The translations under genes and the position numbers were made by a program. From the NCBI GenBank assembly GCA_017512365.1, contig JAFWGQ010000014.1:62001-126000 (forward strand): a DNA stretch of 64,000 nt, written 5' to 3'. The DNA is from Mogibacterium sp. GTDB taxonomy: Bacteria; Bacillota; Clostridia; Peptostreptococcales; Anaerovoracaceae. Position 1 is the stretch's first letter. The number at the start of each line of letters is the position of its first letter. Shown here in pieces: positions 8,194 to 18,257 of the stretch. The notes beneath the pieces are model-generated. The model searched no databases. It was not told the origin of the DNA and saw only the letters and a list, made by a program, of their open reading frames with translations.

Positions 8194-11103
8194 GTGTCAG
8201 AAAACGACGGATACAGCAATGACAGGGAGAACAGCGGCAGGAGGCGCGTAGTCAGTGACAGCAGCAATCCTGATGCATACAGGGGACGGTCGAAAGAACG
8301 GGCATCCCTGTCGTTCAGATACGATAAAACTCCTGAGAAAGCCGGAAAAGGGCTTGCCGAAGAGGAGACCGCGACTTCGACGAAGGGTCTTGTTCCTGAA
8401 GAGAAGCCTGCAAAGAAAAGCGCGGCTTCGCGGCAGGTGGTCGCCGATGCTGAGAACGTAAGCGATGTCAGCATGACGGCAGAGGCTTCCCCGCGTACGG
8501 GATCTCCTGCTGCCGGACGGGGCTCCGAAGTGCTTGACGCGGTAAAAGGCAAGCTGGCTGAGAAAAGGCAGGATATAAGGAACAGAAGAGCGGAAGCTGC
8601 AGTAAGGAAACTGGAGAAGTCCAAAGCAGAATCCGCAGCCAGGGCTGAAAAGGCCGCAAAGGAAAAAGCCGAGAAGAAGCCTGCCGTGAATGCCGTCAGG
8701 TATCCGGGCAAGCAGATAAAGAAACAGGCGGCGTCGAAGTCCGGGAAGAAGCCTGAAAAGATAGAAAAAGGGAAGACCGGCAAGAACGGTAAGAGCAAGT
8801 CGAACGCCTCCGGATCAAAAAGCAGTCCTGATAAGCCGAACAGGCCGAAAACGCCGAAGAAACCTAAAAAGGCGATGACCGGAGGACGGAGAGTGCTCAT
8901 GTGGATATGGGCGGCCGTAAAGGTCATGCTGGCTTTTGTGATCGTAAGCGGCATCACCGTAGGCGCCTATGCCGCGTATACCATAGCGCATGCGCCTAAG
9001 ATCCATCCGGAAAAGATATACGATACGCTGGAGGTGAGCACGCACATCTACGATGATCAGGGTGACCTCATAAGCGATATATATTACGATGAGAACCGTG
9101 AAATAGCAAAGTATGATCAGCTTCCGGACAATCTCAAGAACGCTTTCATCGCTGTCGAGGACAAGACGTTCTGGGAGCACAAGGGCTTCAATTTCAGACG
9201 TATTTTCGGCGCCATATGGAATTCCCTTACGGGCGGGGGCGAGATAAGCGGCACGAGCACCATCACGCAGCAGCTTGCCCGCAACATATTCCTGCCTGAA
9301 GAAAAAAGCATAAGGTCGATAAAGCGCAAGATCATAGAGATGTACTATGCCCGGGAGATCGAAGAGGTGCTGTCAAAGGAGGAGATCCTTACGGCATATC
9401 TCAACACGATATACCTCGGATACGGATGCTACGGAGTGGATACCGCGGCCAGGAAATACTTCTCGACCAATGTCGAAAACCTCACGCTCGAGCAGTGCGC
9501 GGCACTTGCGGCGCTGCCTCAGGCCCCGGGAGTATACGCTCTTCTGACAACAGAGGAGGGAGAAGCCACGACTGAGATATCCGACGGCCTTTACGCTAAC
9601 GACATCTCTCAGGAGAGAAGGTACATGACGCTCGACCTCATGGCCGAGCAGGGCTACATAACGCAGGAGGAGGCCGACGCGGCCAAGATCCCGATCGTCG
9701 ACATGATCAAACCGGGCAAGGAAGCGAAGGACGTGAGCTCTGCGTTCAAGGACTACCTGATAGAGACTGTCATAAAAGATCTCATGGATCAGTATCAGCT
9801 TACAGAGGATCAGGCCGAAAAGCTCGTATATACCAAGGGACTGCACATATACTCGACTCTGAATACGCAGGCTCAGAAAGTCATAGTGAAGGAATTCAGG
9901 AACGGAGACAATTTCCCTGCCGCCATCAGGGACGATACCAACGTGGAAGCCGCGATGGTCATGACCGAGGTGGGCACCGGGAAGATAAAGGCGATGGCGG
10001 GCACGAGGTTCGCCGATGCAGACATGCTTTTCAACAGAGCGACCAGCCCTCGTCAGCCGGGATCGTCGATCAAGCCTCTGGCCGTATACGGCGCGGCTCT
10101 CCAGAGGAGCTTTGATTACGAAAAGCAGGGCAAGAAATTCCAGTATGTAAAGACCGGATATGACAAGCAGCAGGATACCGGCTGGGGCGATTACATAACC
10201 GTTTCTTCATATGTCAGCGATGAGAAGATGAAGGTCAACGGACTGGACTGGCCTCAGAACTTCAGCAAGACATTTACCGGCAGCAACAACTTCAGGACAG
10301 CCATACAGCAGTCGATAAATACATGCGCAGTCAAGATACTGGCTCAGGTCGGACTTGAGTATTCGATGGAAAAGGTGAAGGAATTCGGAGTCTCGACAGT
10401 TGTCGACGACACGTCTGAAGCTACAAACGATCTGAACCTTGCTGCTCTTGGCCTGGGCGCGATGACATACGGAGCCACGCCGCTCGACATGTCTCTCGCG
10501 TACGCGACATTCCCTAACGGCGGAGTCCGCAACAGCGGCATATGCTATACGAAGGTCACTGACAGCGAGGGCAAGGTCCTTCTTGAAGGGAAGTCAGAGG
10601 AGACAAGGGTCCTTGATGAAGGCGTCGCATACATCATGACGGACGTGCTTCAGGATGTAGTGTCCTACGGCATAGCGCGCGATGCGGCGATAAGCGGCAT
10701 AAAGGTAGGCGGCAAGACCGGTACTACGGATGATACATGGGACATCTGGTTCGACGGATTCACTCCTTCATATTCAGCGGCTCTTTGGATCGGCACAGAT
10801 GACAACACCCCGCTGGATGCGACCTCATCTGTCGCGGCCGCGCTCTGGAGCAATATCATGGGTCAGGTGGATGAAGCTGTTGAAGGCGAATATCCTGACA
10901 TGCCCGGCGACATTATCGTCAGAAACGGCGACTACTTCACAAAGGGCACTGAACCGCCGGTCATCGTACCAAAGAAAAAAGAAGAAAATAAGGATGATAA
11001 AAAGACTGACAGCAAGAAACAGGATACGAATGCTGCGACGCAGCCGGCGACGCAGCCTGCCCCGCAGCCTGCGGCAGACCCTGCTGCAAAGCCTGCAGCA
11101 TAG
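8194..11103 (+). CDS. class A penicillin-binding protein (glycosyltransferase/transpeptidase)
   Basis: About 969 aa bifunctional peptidoglycan synthase. A basic, Lys/Ala-rich cytoplasmic tail of roughly 235 residues precedes one membrane helix (MWIWAAVKVMLAFVIVSG). Next is the GT51 glycosyltransferase domain with VEDKTFWEHKGF, GTSTITQQLARN and TAYLNTIYLGYG, then the transpeptidase with the SxxK serine in QPGSSIKPLA, SxN as SINTC and KTG as GGKTGTT. The C-terminus is a Lys/Asp stretch followed by Pro/Gln/Ala repeats, outside the membrane. The start is taken as GTG 8194, eight bases after AGAGG; GTG 8185 overlaps that site. It is a single gene between two terminated operons. The long basic tail is unusual and may contact the membrane or division proteins. 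Confidence 0.92.
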   Translation: MSENDGYSNDRENSGRRRVVSDSSNPDAYRGRSKERASLSFRYDKTPEKAGKGLAEEETATSTKGLVPEEKPAKKSAASRQVVADAENVSDVSMTAEASPRTGSPAAGRGSEVLDAVKGKLAEKRQDIRNRRAEAAVRKLEKSKAESAARAEKAAKEKAEKKPAVNAVRYPGKQIKKQAASKSGKKPEKIEKGKTGKNGKSKSNASGSKSSPDKPNRPKTPKKPKKAMTGGRRVLMWIWAAVKVMLAFVIVSGITVGAYAAYTIAHAPKIHPEKIYDTLEVSTHIYDDQGDLISDIYYDENREIAKYDQLPDNLKNAFIAVEDKTFWEHKGFNFRRIFGAIWNSLTGGGEISGTSTITQQLARNIFLPEEKSIRSIKRKIIEMYYAREIEEVLSKEEILTAYLNTIYLGYGCYGVDTAARKYFSTNVENLTLEQCAALAALPQAPGVYALLTTEEGEATTEISDGLYANDISQERRYMTLDLMAEQGYITQEEADAAKIPIVDMIKPGKEAKDVSSAFKDYLIETVIKDLMDQYQLTEDQAEKLVYTKGLHIYSTLNTQAQKVIVKEFRNGDNFPAAIRDDTNVEAAMVMTEVGTGKIKAMAGTRFADADMLFNRATSPRQPGSSIKPLAVYGAALQRSFDYEKQGKKFQYVKTGYDKQQDTGWGDYITVSSYVSDEKMKVNGLDWPQNFSKTFTGSNNFRTAIQQSINTCAVKILAQVGLEYSMEKVKEFGVSTVVDDTSEATNDLNLAALGLGAMTYGATPLDMSLAYATFPNGGVRNSGICYTKVTDSEGKVLLEGKSEETRVLDEGVAYIMTDVLQDVVSYGIARDAAISGIKVGGKTGTTDDTWDIWFDGFTPSYSAALWIGTDDNTPLDATSSVAAALWSNIMGQVDEAVEGEYPDMPGDIIVRNGDYFTKGTEPPVIVPKKKEENKDDKKTDSKKQDTNAATQPATQPAPQPAADPAAKPAA

Positions 11104-11131
11104 CGTCAGACAGCAAAAAACAACAAAATGC

Positions 11132-11160
11132 TTGCAATCACTGCAGTTTAATGGTATAAG
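11132..11160 (+). promoter_or_regulatory. promoter of the rimP-nusA-infB operon
   Basis: TTGCAA, 17-bp spacer, TATAAG, about 80 bp before rimP. It is the only good promoter seen before the long translation operon. Confidence 0.65.
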
Positions 11161-11184
11161 TGCAGAGTAAGCTATAGTTTTTCC

Positions 11185-11212
11185 CGAAAGAGTGGGTGAT
11201 CCCACTCTTTCG
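11185..11212 (+). promoter_or_regulatory. rimP leader hairpin (candidate attenuator)
   Basis: A perfect 12-bp stem CGAAAGAGTGGG / CCCACTCTTTCG with a TGAT loop lies in the 5' leader. A similar AAAGAGTGGG hairpin is common before rimP in Firmicutes, where the operon encodes NusA. Here no U tract follows (CTTATG), so it is either a degenerate terminator, a NusA pause hairpin or an RNA-stability element. Confidence 0.6.
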
Positions 11213-11240
11213 CTTATGTAGTACCAAAAACGGAGGCGGC

Positions 11241-11717
11241 ATGGCAAAGGATGATGTATCCGCTAAAGTGAGCGGACTGCTGCAGCCGTACCTGGCTGAG
11301 CATGGACTCGATCTTTACAGGATCGAATACAAAAAGGAAGGACCGGGCTGGGTCCTGAGAGTATATCTCGACAAGCCGGCCGGAGCCGGGAGCGAATATG
11401 TCAGCATCGAGGAATGCGAAGAGGCCAGCAGGTTCCTGAGCGATGCTCTTGACCGCGATGACTTCATCGCCAGGGGCTATAACCTCGAGGTATGTTCTCC
11501 GGGGCTCGACAGAGAGCTCATAAAGGACGAGGACTATACTCGCTTCGCCGGAAGACAGGTCGAGGTCAGGACATATGAGAAAATATGCGGCAGCAGGGAG
11601 CACGAGGGCATACTCGCCGGAAAGAAAGACGGTATCGTTACCATTGAGACCGCAGACGGTGGACTCGATATCCCGGCCGATAAGATATCAAGGATAAATC
11701 TGGCAGTAGTATTTTAA
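11241..11717 (+). CDS. rimP: ribosome maturation factor RimP
   Basis: 158 aa cytoplasmic 30S assembly factor. Seen: LLQPYLAEHGLDLYRIEYKKEG, the conserved VYLDKP strand, SIEECEEASRFLSDALD and SPGLDRELIKDEDYTRFAG, then an SH3-like C-terminal half ending DIPADKISRINLAVVF. The start at 11241 has GGAGG 5 nt upstream; the frame upstream has no homology. First gene of the canonical rimP-nusA-rnpM-infB-rbfA operon. Confidence 0.95.
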   Translation: MAKDDVSAKVSGLLQPYLAEHGLDLYRIEYKKEGPGWVLRVYLDKPAGAGSEYVSIEECEEASRFLSDALDRDDFIARGYNLEVCSPGLDRELIKDEDYTRFAGRQVEVRTYEKICGSREHEGILAGKKDGIVTIETADGGLDIPADKISRINLAVVF

Positions 11718-11746
11718 AGAGATTCTCTATCGAGAAGGAGGAGACA

Positions 11747-12955
11747 ATGAGCAAGGAATTTCTAGATGCATTTGCAGATCTCAAAAAGGAGAAGAACCTT
11801 TCCCAGGAGGAGATCATAGGAGCGATCAAGGATTCTATCGAGAATGCATACAGGAAGAATTACGGAGCGTCGAATGTCAGAGTCGAAGTGGACATGGAAG
11901 AGGGCAATGTCACCGTGTTCATGGGACTGGAAGTCGTCGAAGAGGTAGAAGACGATCTGACACAGATCTCGCTTGAGGAAGCAAAAGAAATATATGACGG
12001 TTACGAGCTCGGCGATGTAGTCGAGTACGAGATCGACCCTAAGGACTTCAACAGGATCGCGGCTCAGGGAGCCAAGCAGGTCTTCGTACAGAAGAACAGA
12101 GAGGCCGAGAGGACCAATTCATACAACGAATTCATAGAAAAGAAGGGCCAGATCGTTACGGGCAAGGTCGAAAGGATCAACAACGGAACGATGCTGATAT
12201 CGCTTGGAAGGACAGAGGGCAGAGTCCCTGCCTCCGAGCAGGTAAGGACTGAGTCTTTCAAACCGGGCGACAGGATCAAGGTCTATGTCATGGATGTAAA
12301 GAAAGAGAACAAGGGTCCTCAGGTTCTGCTCTCCAGATCTCATCCGGGCCTTGTCAGAGGACTCTTCGAACTCGAGATCCCTGAGATCGCGGACGGAACG
12401 GTAGAGATAAGAGGGACGGCGCGCGAGGCCGGCTCCCGCACAAAGATCGCTGTTTTTTCGAATGACCCTAACGTGGATCCAGTAGGAGCCTGCGTAGGAA
12501 ACCGCGGCGCCAGAGTCCAGAACATCGCCGATGAGCTCTTCGGAGAGAAGATCGACATCATCGTATGGGACGATGACCCGGCCGTTCTCATCAGCAATGT
12601 CCTCAGACCTGCTATCGTCGAGGGAGTATACATCAATGAGGATGAGAAGGCCGCGACGGCAGTCGTACCTGAGCAGCAGCTCTCACTCGCTATCGGCCGT
12701 GAGGGCCAGAATGTAAGGCTCGCAGCCAGAGTCAGCGGCTGGAAGATCGATATCAAGAGCCACGAACAGCTCGAAGAGATGGGCTTTGCCTTCGATGAGT
12801 ACGAGGATTCCGAAGATATCGAAGAGATAGCTGAGGAAACCTCGGATATCGCAGAAGATGCTGAAGGTGCCGCTGAGGATATCGCAGAGGAGACAGCTGA
12901 GACGGAAGAGGTTGGCGCAGTTGAGGAGACATCAGACAGCGAAGCCGATGCGTAG
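11747..12955 (+). CDS. nusA: transcription termination/antitermination factor NusA
   Basis: 402 aa RNA polymerase-associated factor. The N-terminal RNAP-binding domain (FADLKKEKNLSQEEIIGAIK) is followed by an S1 domain (GQIVTGKVERINNGTMLISL) and two KH domains (GACVGNRGARVQNIADELFG; AIGREGQNVRLAARVSGWKI). The last 50 or so residues are an acidic Glu/Asp/Ala tail, without the extra AR repeats of proteobacterial NusA. GGAGGAGA precedes the start. The end overlaps rnpM by 8 nt. NusA may feed back on the leader hairpin at 11185. Confidence 0.96.
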   Translation: MSKEFLDAFADLKKEKNLSQEEIIGAIKDSIENAYRKNYGASNVRVEVDMEEGNVTVFMGLEVVEEVEDDLTQISLEEAKEIYDGYELGDVVEYEIDPKDFNRIAAQGAKQVFVQKNREAERTNSYNEFIEKKGQIVTGKVERINNGTMLISLGRTEGRVPASEQVRTESFKPGDRIKVYVMDVKKENKGPQVLLSRSHPGLVRGLFELEIPEIADGTVEIRGTAREAGSRTKIAVFSNDPNVDPVGACVGNRGARVQNIADELFGEKIDIIVWDDDPAVLISNVLRPAIVEGVYINEDEKAATAVVPEQQLSLAIGREGQNVRLAARVSGWKIDIKSHEQLEEMGFAFDEYEDSEDIEEIAEETSDIAEDAEGAAEDIAEETAETEEVGAVEETSDSEADA

Positions 12956-13193
12956 ATGCATCGCATGCAGGGAATCAAAGCCTCAGGACGAGCTCATGAG
13001 ATTCACGGTACAGAACGGCGGGCTCAGAGCGGACGGGGCGATACCTGCGGAGGGCAGGGGCTTCTACCTGTGCAGGGACAGAGACTGCATCGATGCTGCA
13101 ATAAAGCGAAAAGCCTTCAACAGGGCGTTGAGACGCAGCGTGGATGCTGATGAAGTTGCAAGAGTTATTGATGAAGCATTCAATAACAACTAA
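12948..13193 (+). CDS. rnpM: RnpM/YlxR family RNA-binding protein (DUF448)
   Basis: 81 aa. Seen: MRRCIACRESKPQDELMRF at the very N-terminus and GRGFYLCRDRDCIDAAIKRKAFNRAL, the hallmark of the YlxR family, which was reported as an RNase P modulator in Bacillus. ATG 12948 lies inside the end of nusA with no clear ribosome binding site, which points to coupled translation. In many Firmicutes an L7Ae-type ylxQ gene follows; here infB follows directly. Confidence 0.92.
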   Translation: MRRCIACRESKPQDELMRFTVQNGGLRADGAIPAEGRGFYLCRDRDCIDAAIKRKAFNRALRRSVDADEVARVIDEAFNNN

Positions 13194-13203
13194 GGAGGAT
13201 TGA

Positions 13204-15960
13204 ATGTCAAAGAAAGTTAGCGAACTGACCAAAGAACTTGACATAAGCTTACAGGAACTCAAGGGATACGCGGAAAAGCTCGGCATCGAGGTAGGCACGG
13301 CAAGATCGAGCCTTGAAGACGCCGATGCCGAAAGGCTCGCAAGATCCATCAACATGATGAAGGGAGTCGCGCGCGATGACGGCAGATCGGGCGGCAAGCC
13401 TAAGATCAGGGCGGTGCCTGTCGTCCACAAGGACGGCCCTAAGGCAAAGCCGCCTGCAGGCAAGCCGGTCATACCTAAAAAACCGGTAGTGCCTAAGGAT
13501 GAAAAGCCTGAGGCGTCAGAACCTGAAGAGACCGCAAAGGCTGAAGAGCCTGCTGCCGAAGCGCCTGAAAAGCCTGAGACAAAAAAGCCTGCCGAAGAGG
13601 CAAAGGCCGATGTTCCTGCGGCCGAAAAAGCAGCTGAACCTGAAAAGGAAGCCGAAAAACCTTCCGGGACTGCAAAACCTGAAAAGAAAGCGGAGCCTGA
13701 GGCAGAAAAGCCGGCGGAAAAACCTGAGGAAAAGCCTGAAGAAGAGTATGTCAACGCTCCGGGCAAGCCTATGAGGTTCAAGAAGATCTCCGATGCCGAG
13801 ACCGAAAAGAAAAAGGCCGAAGAAGCCAGAAGGCAGCAGAGAGAAAGAAGAGCCGCATCCGCAAAGGACGGTGAAGGCGGCCGCAGACAGGGCAAAGGCC
13901 AGGGCGGAGGACGCAAAGGCGGATCCACGGGCGACGACAGGCCTCAGAGAAGAGGACAGGGCGGAGCAGCTCCTGCAGCCGCTCCTTCGGGCGCTGCGAG
14001 ATCCGGCAAGGGCAAGAGCAAGAAATTCTTTGACAACCGCGACAGAGAACGTCAGTCCAGATACGACAGACGCGAAGACGGACCGGGCGGACGCCGCGGC
14101 AGCAATAACTTCTACGATGAGAACGCTCTCGAAAAACAGGAACGTCACAAGAAAAAATACAAGACCAAGACGGTCGAAGAGCCTACAGTGGAAGAACTCC
14201 TCCCTGAGGGCACCATCGCAGTTACGGTGCCTATCACTGTAGCGGGTCTTTCCGAACAGGCTGAGATCAGCGTCAGCAAAATCATCATGGCGATGATGCA
14301 GATGGGCGTCATGGCTACTATCAACCAGACCCTCGACAGGGACGCAGTCGAGATGCTCGCGGAGGATCTCGGACTCCAGATCGCTGTAACGGAGGAAGTC
14401 GCTGAGATCGAAGAACCGGGCATCGACATGCACGAGGATTCCGAGAGCGAGCTCAGACCGAGACCGCCTATCATCACGGTCATGGGTCACGTAGACCACG
14501 GTAAGACATCGCTTCTTGACGCTATCAGGAATACAAATGTGACAGCGGGTGAATCCGGCGGTATCACGCAGCATATCGGAGCTTCCGAGGTCGAGATCAA
14601 CGGCAAGAAGATCGTATTCCTCGATACCCCGGGCCACGAAGCATTTACGACCATGAGAGCGCGCGGAGCCCAGGTAACGGACATAGCGGTTCTCGTAGTT
14701 GCTGCTGACGACGGAGTAATGCCTCAGACCATAGAATCGATAAGCCACGCGAAGGCGGCAGGCGTCCCTATCATCGTTGCCATCAACAAGATGGATAAGC
14801 CGGGCGCGAACCCTGACAGGGTCAAGCAGGAACTCATGGAGCACGGGGTGCTCGTCGAGGACTGGGGCGGCGAGGTCATCTCGGTGCCGGTATCGGCCAA
14901 GAAGGGCGAGGGCATCACAGACCTGCTCGAAATGATACTACTGCAGGCGGACGTGCTCGAACTGAAGGCCAATCCTGACAGACTGGCCCTGGGTACGGTC
15001 ATAGAGGCAAGGCTCGACAAGGCCAAGGGCCCTGTGGCCACGCTGCTTGTATCGAACGGTACTCTCAAGACCGGTCAGAGCGTTGTCGCCGGGACCACAT
15101 CCGGCAAGATCAGGGTCATGACTGACGACAAGGGCAAGGCCATCAGAAAGGCAGGCCCTGCTACGGCTGTCGAGATCCTCGGTCTTTCGGACGTGCCGGC
15201 CGCGGGCGATGCCTTCAACGCCGTAAGAGACGACAAGACGGCAAGAGAGATCGCTCAGAACAGAAAAGACAAGATGAGAGAGGAAGTGCTTGCGAAGAAC
15301 GCCAGCATGACGCTCGACAAGCTCTTCAGCCAGATCCAGGAGGGTGAGGCCAAGGAGCTCAATCTCATCGTAAAGGCAGATGTTCAGGGATCTGTCGGAG
15401 CCATCATAACATCTCTTGAAAAACTCGAGACGCCTGAAGTCAGGATCAACGTCATCCACAGCGGCGTGGGAACGATCAACGAGTCCGATGTTACTCTGGC
15501 CGAGACATCGAACGCCATCATCATCGGATTCAACGTCAGACCGACGACTGCCGTAACCAACCAGGCGCAGGAAGCCGATGTCGAGATCAGGCTCTACAGG
15601 GTCATCTACGACATCATCAACGAGATACAGGATGCCATGAAGGGTATGCTCGATCCGGAGTACAGGGAGGAAGTGCTCGGCAAGGCAGAGGTCAGAGAGA
15701 CCTTCAAGGTGCCGAACCTCGGCATCGTCGCCGGCTGTTATGTCACGGAGGGCGAGGTGAAGAGGAACGCACAGATCAGGCTGGTAAGAGACGGCATCGT
15801 CATCCACGAGGGAGTCATCTCCTCGCTCAAGAGATTCAAGGACGATGCGAAGGAAGTCGCCGCCGGCTATGAGTGCGGACTGGGTATCGAAAAATACAAC
15901 GACATCAAGCCGGGTGACATCATCGAGTGCTTCGAGATGGTAGAGGTGAAGCGTGGCTAA
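13204..15960 (+). CDS. infB: translation initiation factor IF-2
   Basis: 918 aa GTPase that places fMet-tRNA on the 30S subunit and promotes subunit joining. A small IF2N domain ([23 protein letters not shown]) precedes a long low-complexity Pro/Glu/Lys/Ala and then Arg/Gly-rich region to about residue 310, and a second IF2N-like segment. G1 is [14 protein letters not shown] near residue 428, then [16 protein letters not shown] and [11 protein letters not shown], followed by domains II to IV. AAGGAGG stands close before the ATG. The last 8 bases overlap rbfA. Confidence 0.97.
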   Translation: MSKKVSELTKELDISLQELKGYAEKLGIEVGTARSSLEDADAERLARSINMMKGVARDDGRSGGKPKIRAVPVVHKDGPKAKPPAGKPVIPKKPVVPKDEKPEASEPEETAKAEEPAAEAPEKPETKKPAEEAKADVPAAEKAAEPEKEAEKPSGTAKPEKKAEPEAEKPAEKPEEKPEEEYVNAPGKPMRFKKISDAETEKKKAEEARRQQRERRAASAKDGEGGRRQGKGQGGGRKGGSTGDDRPQRRGQGGAAPAAAPSGAARSGKGKSKKFFDNRDRERQSRYDRREDGPGGRRGSNNFYDENALEKQERHKKKYKTKTVEEPTVEELLPEGTIAVTVPITVAGLSEQAEISVSKIIMAMMQMGVMATINQTLDRDAVEMLAEDLGLQIAVTEEVAEIEEPGIDMHEDSESELRPRPPIITVMGHVDHGKTSLLDAIRNTNVTAGESGGITQHIGASEVEINGKKIVFLDTPGHEAFTTMRARGAQVTDIAVLVVAADDGVMPQTIESISHAKAAGVPIIVAINKMDKPGANPDRVKQELMEHGVLVEDWGGEVISVPVSAKKGEGITDLLEMILLQADVLELKANPDRLALGTVIEARLDKAKGPVATLLVSNGTLKTGQSVVAGTTSGKIRVMTDDKGKAIRKAGPATAVEILGLSDVPAAGDAFNAVRDDKTAREIAQNRKDKMREEVLAKNASMTLDKLFSQIQEGEAKELNLIVKADVQGSVGAIITSLEKLETPEVRINVIHSGVGTINESDVTLAETSNAIIIGFNVRPTTAVTNQAQEADVEIRLYRVIYDIINEIQDAMKGMLDPEYREEVLGKAEVRETFKVPNLGIVAGCYVTEGEVKRNAQIRLVRDGIVIHEGVISSLKRFKDDAKEVAAGYECGLGIEKYNDIKPGDIIECFEMVEVKRG

Positions 15961-16327
15961 ATACAGACAGGGAAGGCTCAGTGAAGAGATCAAAAAGAGC
16001 GTAAGCGGATTCCTGATCAACGGAGCCAAGGATCCCGCGCTGACATCAAGGATAATAAGCATCACGGGAGCTGAGGTGACGCGTGACGGGAGCTATGCGA
16101 CCGTCTACGTTTCGCCTGTCTGCCTTGCAGATGAAGACAAGGAGCAGGTATACGCCGAAGTCCTCGCGGGATTCGAGAGGGCGAAGGGCGCGATACGCGG
16201 ACAGCTTTCGCGTGACATAATGATGCGGCATACGCCTGAACTCATATTCAAACTGGATTCGTCACAGGATTACGGACAGCGCATAGATTCCATCCTGGAC
16301 ACTCTGACTTACAGCAACGAGGACTGA
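15953..16327 (+). CDS. rbfA: 30S ribosome-binding factor RbfA
   Basis: 124 aa KH-like cold-shock factor that matures the 16S 5' end. Seen: [47 protein letters not shown], then [20 protein letters not shown], the family's C-terminal signature. It starts inside infB with a purine-rich site in the infB end. Two bases separate it from the next start. Confidence 0.95.
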   Translation: MAKYRQGRLSEEIKKSVSGFLINGAKDPALTSRIISITGAEVTRDGSYATVYVSPVCLADEDKEQVYAEVLAGFERAKGAIRGQLSRDIMMRHTPELIFKLDSSQDYGQRIDSILDTLTYSNED

Positions 16328-16328
16328 T

Positions 16329-17309
16329 TTGAACGACACGATCAAAAGCATAGCGACAATAATGAAGGATCTTGACGGCATCCTCATATTCCCACACATC
16401 AACATGGACGGGGACGCTCTGGGGTCCGCCACCGCTCTTTGCCTTGCTCTGAGAGAACTCGGCAAGAAGGCCTATGTGATGATCAACGAACCGGTCCCGA
16501 AGAATCTGGACTTTCTCGAGTGCGGATGCACGACGGATGACGACAGCGTGCTCGACGACGTGCAGCTTTCCGTAATGGTCGACTGCAACGGCATGAACCG
16601 CATACCCGGCCGCGAGGTTGCGTGGGAGAGAGGGCGCCTGAAGGGCTGCATCGATCACCATCAGACAAAGGCCAAGGACATACGCTACGATTTCTCGCGC
16701 ATCGAGCCGAAGTCGGCAGCGACCGGAGAGATCATTTACAATATCGTGAAGGCGCTCGGCGTCGGGATATCGCTCGACATCGCCAACGCCATCTTCACGG
16801 CGATCACTACTGATACCGGCAATTTCCAGCACAGCAACACTACAAGCCGCTCGCATGAGATAGCGGGACATCTTTACAGGATCGAAGGCTTCAACTCCAA
16901 GGTCATTTCAGCGCTGATCTACGACCGCAGATCGAAGAACGCGATCAGGATGGAAGGGAGGGTCATAGACGATCTGAAGTTCTACGCTGACGGAAAACTC
17001 GTTGCCGGCAAGGTGACGCTGGATCTTCTGAAGGAGTGCGGCTGCACGATGGATGAGGCTGACGGCATCATACAGAAGATGATGAGCATCGACGGAGTAG
17101 AGGCGGCGTGTCTTTTCAAGGAATCCGAGAACAACGTCAGGGCCAGTCTCAGGGGCAGGTCATACGCCAATGTGGCCAAGGCCGCAGCTGTCTTCGGTGG
17201 AGGCGGACACGTCCTTGCCGCCGGATGCACGTTCTTCTGTACTGTGGAGGAAGCTGAGAAAAAGATCATACCCGTTCTGATCGAGACCGTGAACACAAGG
17301 GACAGATAG
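16329..17309 (+). CDS. nrnA: DHH-family bifunctional nanoRNase/pAp phosphatase
   Basis: 326 aa. Seen: FPHINMDGDALGSATAL (DHH motif I form), VDCNG, the DHH triad CIDHHQTK, TDTGNFQHSNTT, and the C-terminal DHHA1 signature FGGGGHVLAAGCTF. The family degrades 2-5 nt RNAs and dephosphorylates pAp in the cytoplasm. The start is TTG at 16329, with GAGG 6 nt upstream inside the rbfA end. A position between rbfA and truB is standard for Firmicutes. Confidence 0.92.
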   Translation: MNDTIKSIATIMKDLDGILIFPHINMDGDALGSATALCLALRELGKKAYVMINEPVPKNLDFLECGCTTDDDSVLDDVQLSVMVDCNGMNRIPGREVAWERGRLKGCIDHHQTKAKDIRYDFSRIEPKSAATGEIIYNIVKALGVGISLDIANAIFTAITTDTGNFQHSNTTSRSHEIAGHLYRIEGFNSKVISALIYDRRSKNAIRMEGRVIDDLKFYADGKLVAGKVTLDLLKECGCTMDEADGIIQKMMSIDGVEAACLFKESENNVRASLRGRSYANVAKAAAVFGGGGHVLAAGCTFFCTVEEAEKKIIPVLIETVNTRDR

Positions 17310-17324
17310 AAATCATTTCAAAGG

Positions 17325-18242
17325 ATGAAGATCGACGGAGTCATCAACGTAAACAAGCCTGCGGGCTGGACGTCACAGGACGTATGCGCAAAGCTTAGAA
17401 GCAGGCTTCACATAAAGAAAATCGGACACACCGGAACGCTCGACCCAATGGCTACGGGCGTTTTGCCTGTATGTGCGGGTAAAGCGACCCGGATAATCGA
17501 GTATTACGGCAAAGACCGCAAGACATATCACGCAGTGATGAAGCTCGGCCTTGTGACCGATACTCTGGATATAACGGGCGAGATCCTCGAAACGGGCAGT
17601 TATGCGGAAATAAGCGAAAATGCTGTGAGAGAGGCGTTCAGGGCCTATACGGGGCATGTATCCCAGGTACCTCCGAAGTATTCAGCTCTGAAAGTTGACG
17701 GAAAGCGCGCTTACGAGCTCGCGAGGGAAGGCAAGGACTTTCAGATGAAGGCCAGGGAGATCGAGATCTTTGAAAATGAGATCGCGCGTCTTGATCTTGA
17801 TGCGGGAGAGATCGAATTCGATGTCACATGCTCAAAGGGCACGTACATACGGACCATATGCGATGACATCGGAAGGACGCTCGGCTGCGGAGCTGTCATG
17901 ACTGCACTCGAGCGCACGGCATCGGGCTTTTTTACGATAGAAGACGCCGTGGATGTCGGAGAGCTGGTCAGCATGAGCGATGATGAGATCGAAGAGCTGG
18001 TGATCCCTGCGGATCTGACACTGATAAATCTCGGGAAAGCATTTCTTAACGATAACAGAGTTATTGCATTCAGGAACGGCAACTCCACAAGAGAGGGAGG
18101 ATACAGTATAACAGAGCCATCCGGATATGATCAGCTGTACCGTGTATACGGGAAGCACCCTGAAGGCAGTGACGCGCCTGCCTTTCTCGGAGTCGCGGCG
18201 ATCGAAAACGGATCCCTCGTTCCCCGCAAAGTGCTGATCTGA
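17325..18242 (+). CDS. truB: tRNA pseudouridine-55 synthase TruB
   Basis: 305 aa. Makes pseudouridine 55 in the T loop of tRNAs. Seen: GVINVNKPAGWTSQDVC, the catalytic block KIGHTGTLDPMATGVLPVC (Asp of TLD is the nucleophile), PPKYSALKVDGKRAYELARE and CSKGTYIRTICDDIG. The C-terminus is a small PUA-like region. AAAGG abuts the ATG, a weak site. Followed by the inverted-repeat array and then ribF. Confidence 0.95.
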   Translation: MKIDGVINVNKPAGWTSQDVCAKLRSRLHIKKIGHTGTLDPMATGVLPVCAGKATRIIEYYGKDRKTYHAVMKLGLVTDTLDITGEILETGSYAEISENAVREAFRAYTGHVSQVPPKYSALKVDGKRAYELAREGKDFQMKAREIEIFENEIARLDLDAGEIEFDVTCSKGTYIRTICDDIGRTLGCGAVMTALERTASGFFTIEDAVDVGELVSMSDDEIEELVIPADLTLINLGKAFLNDNRVIAFRNGNSTREGGYSITEPSGYDQLYRVYGKHPEGSDAPAFLGVAAIENGSLVPRKVLI

Positions 18243-18257
18243 TACAACATTCACACG

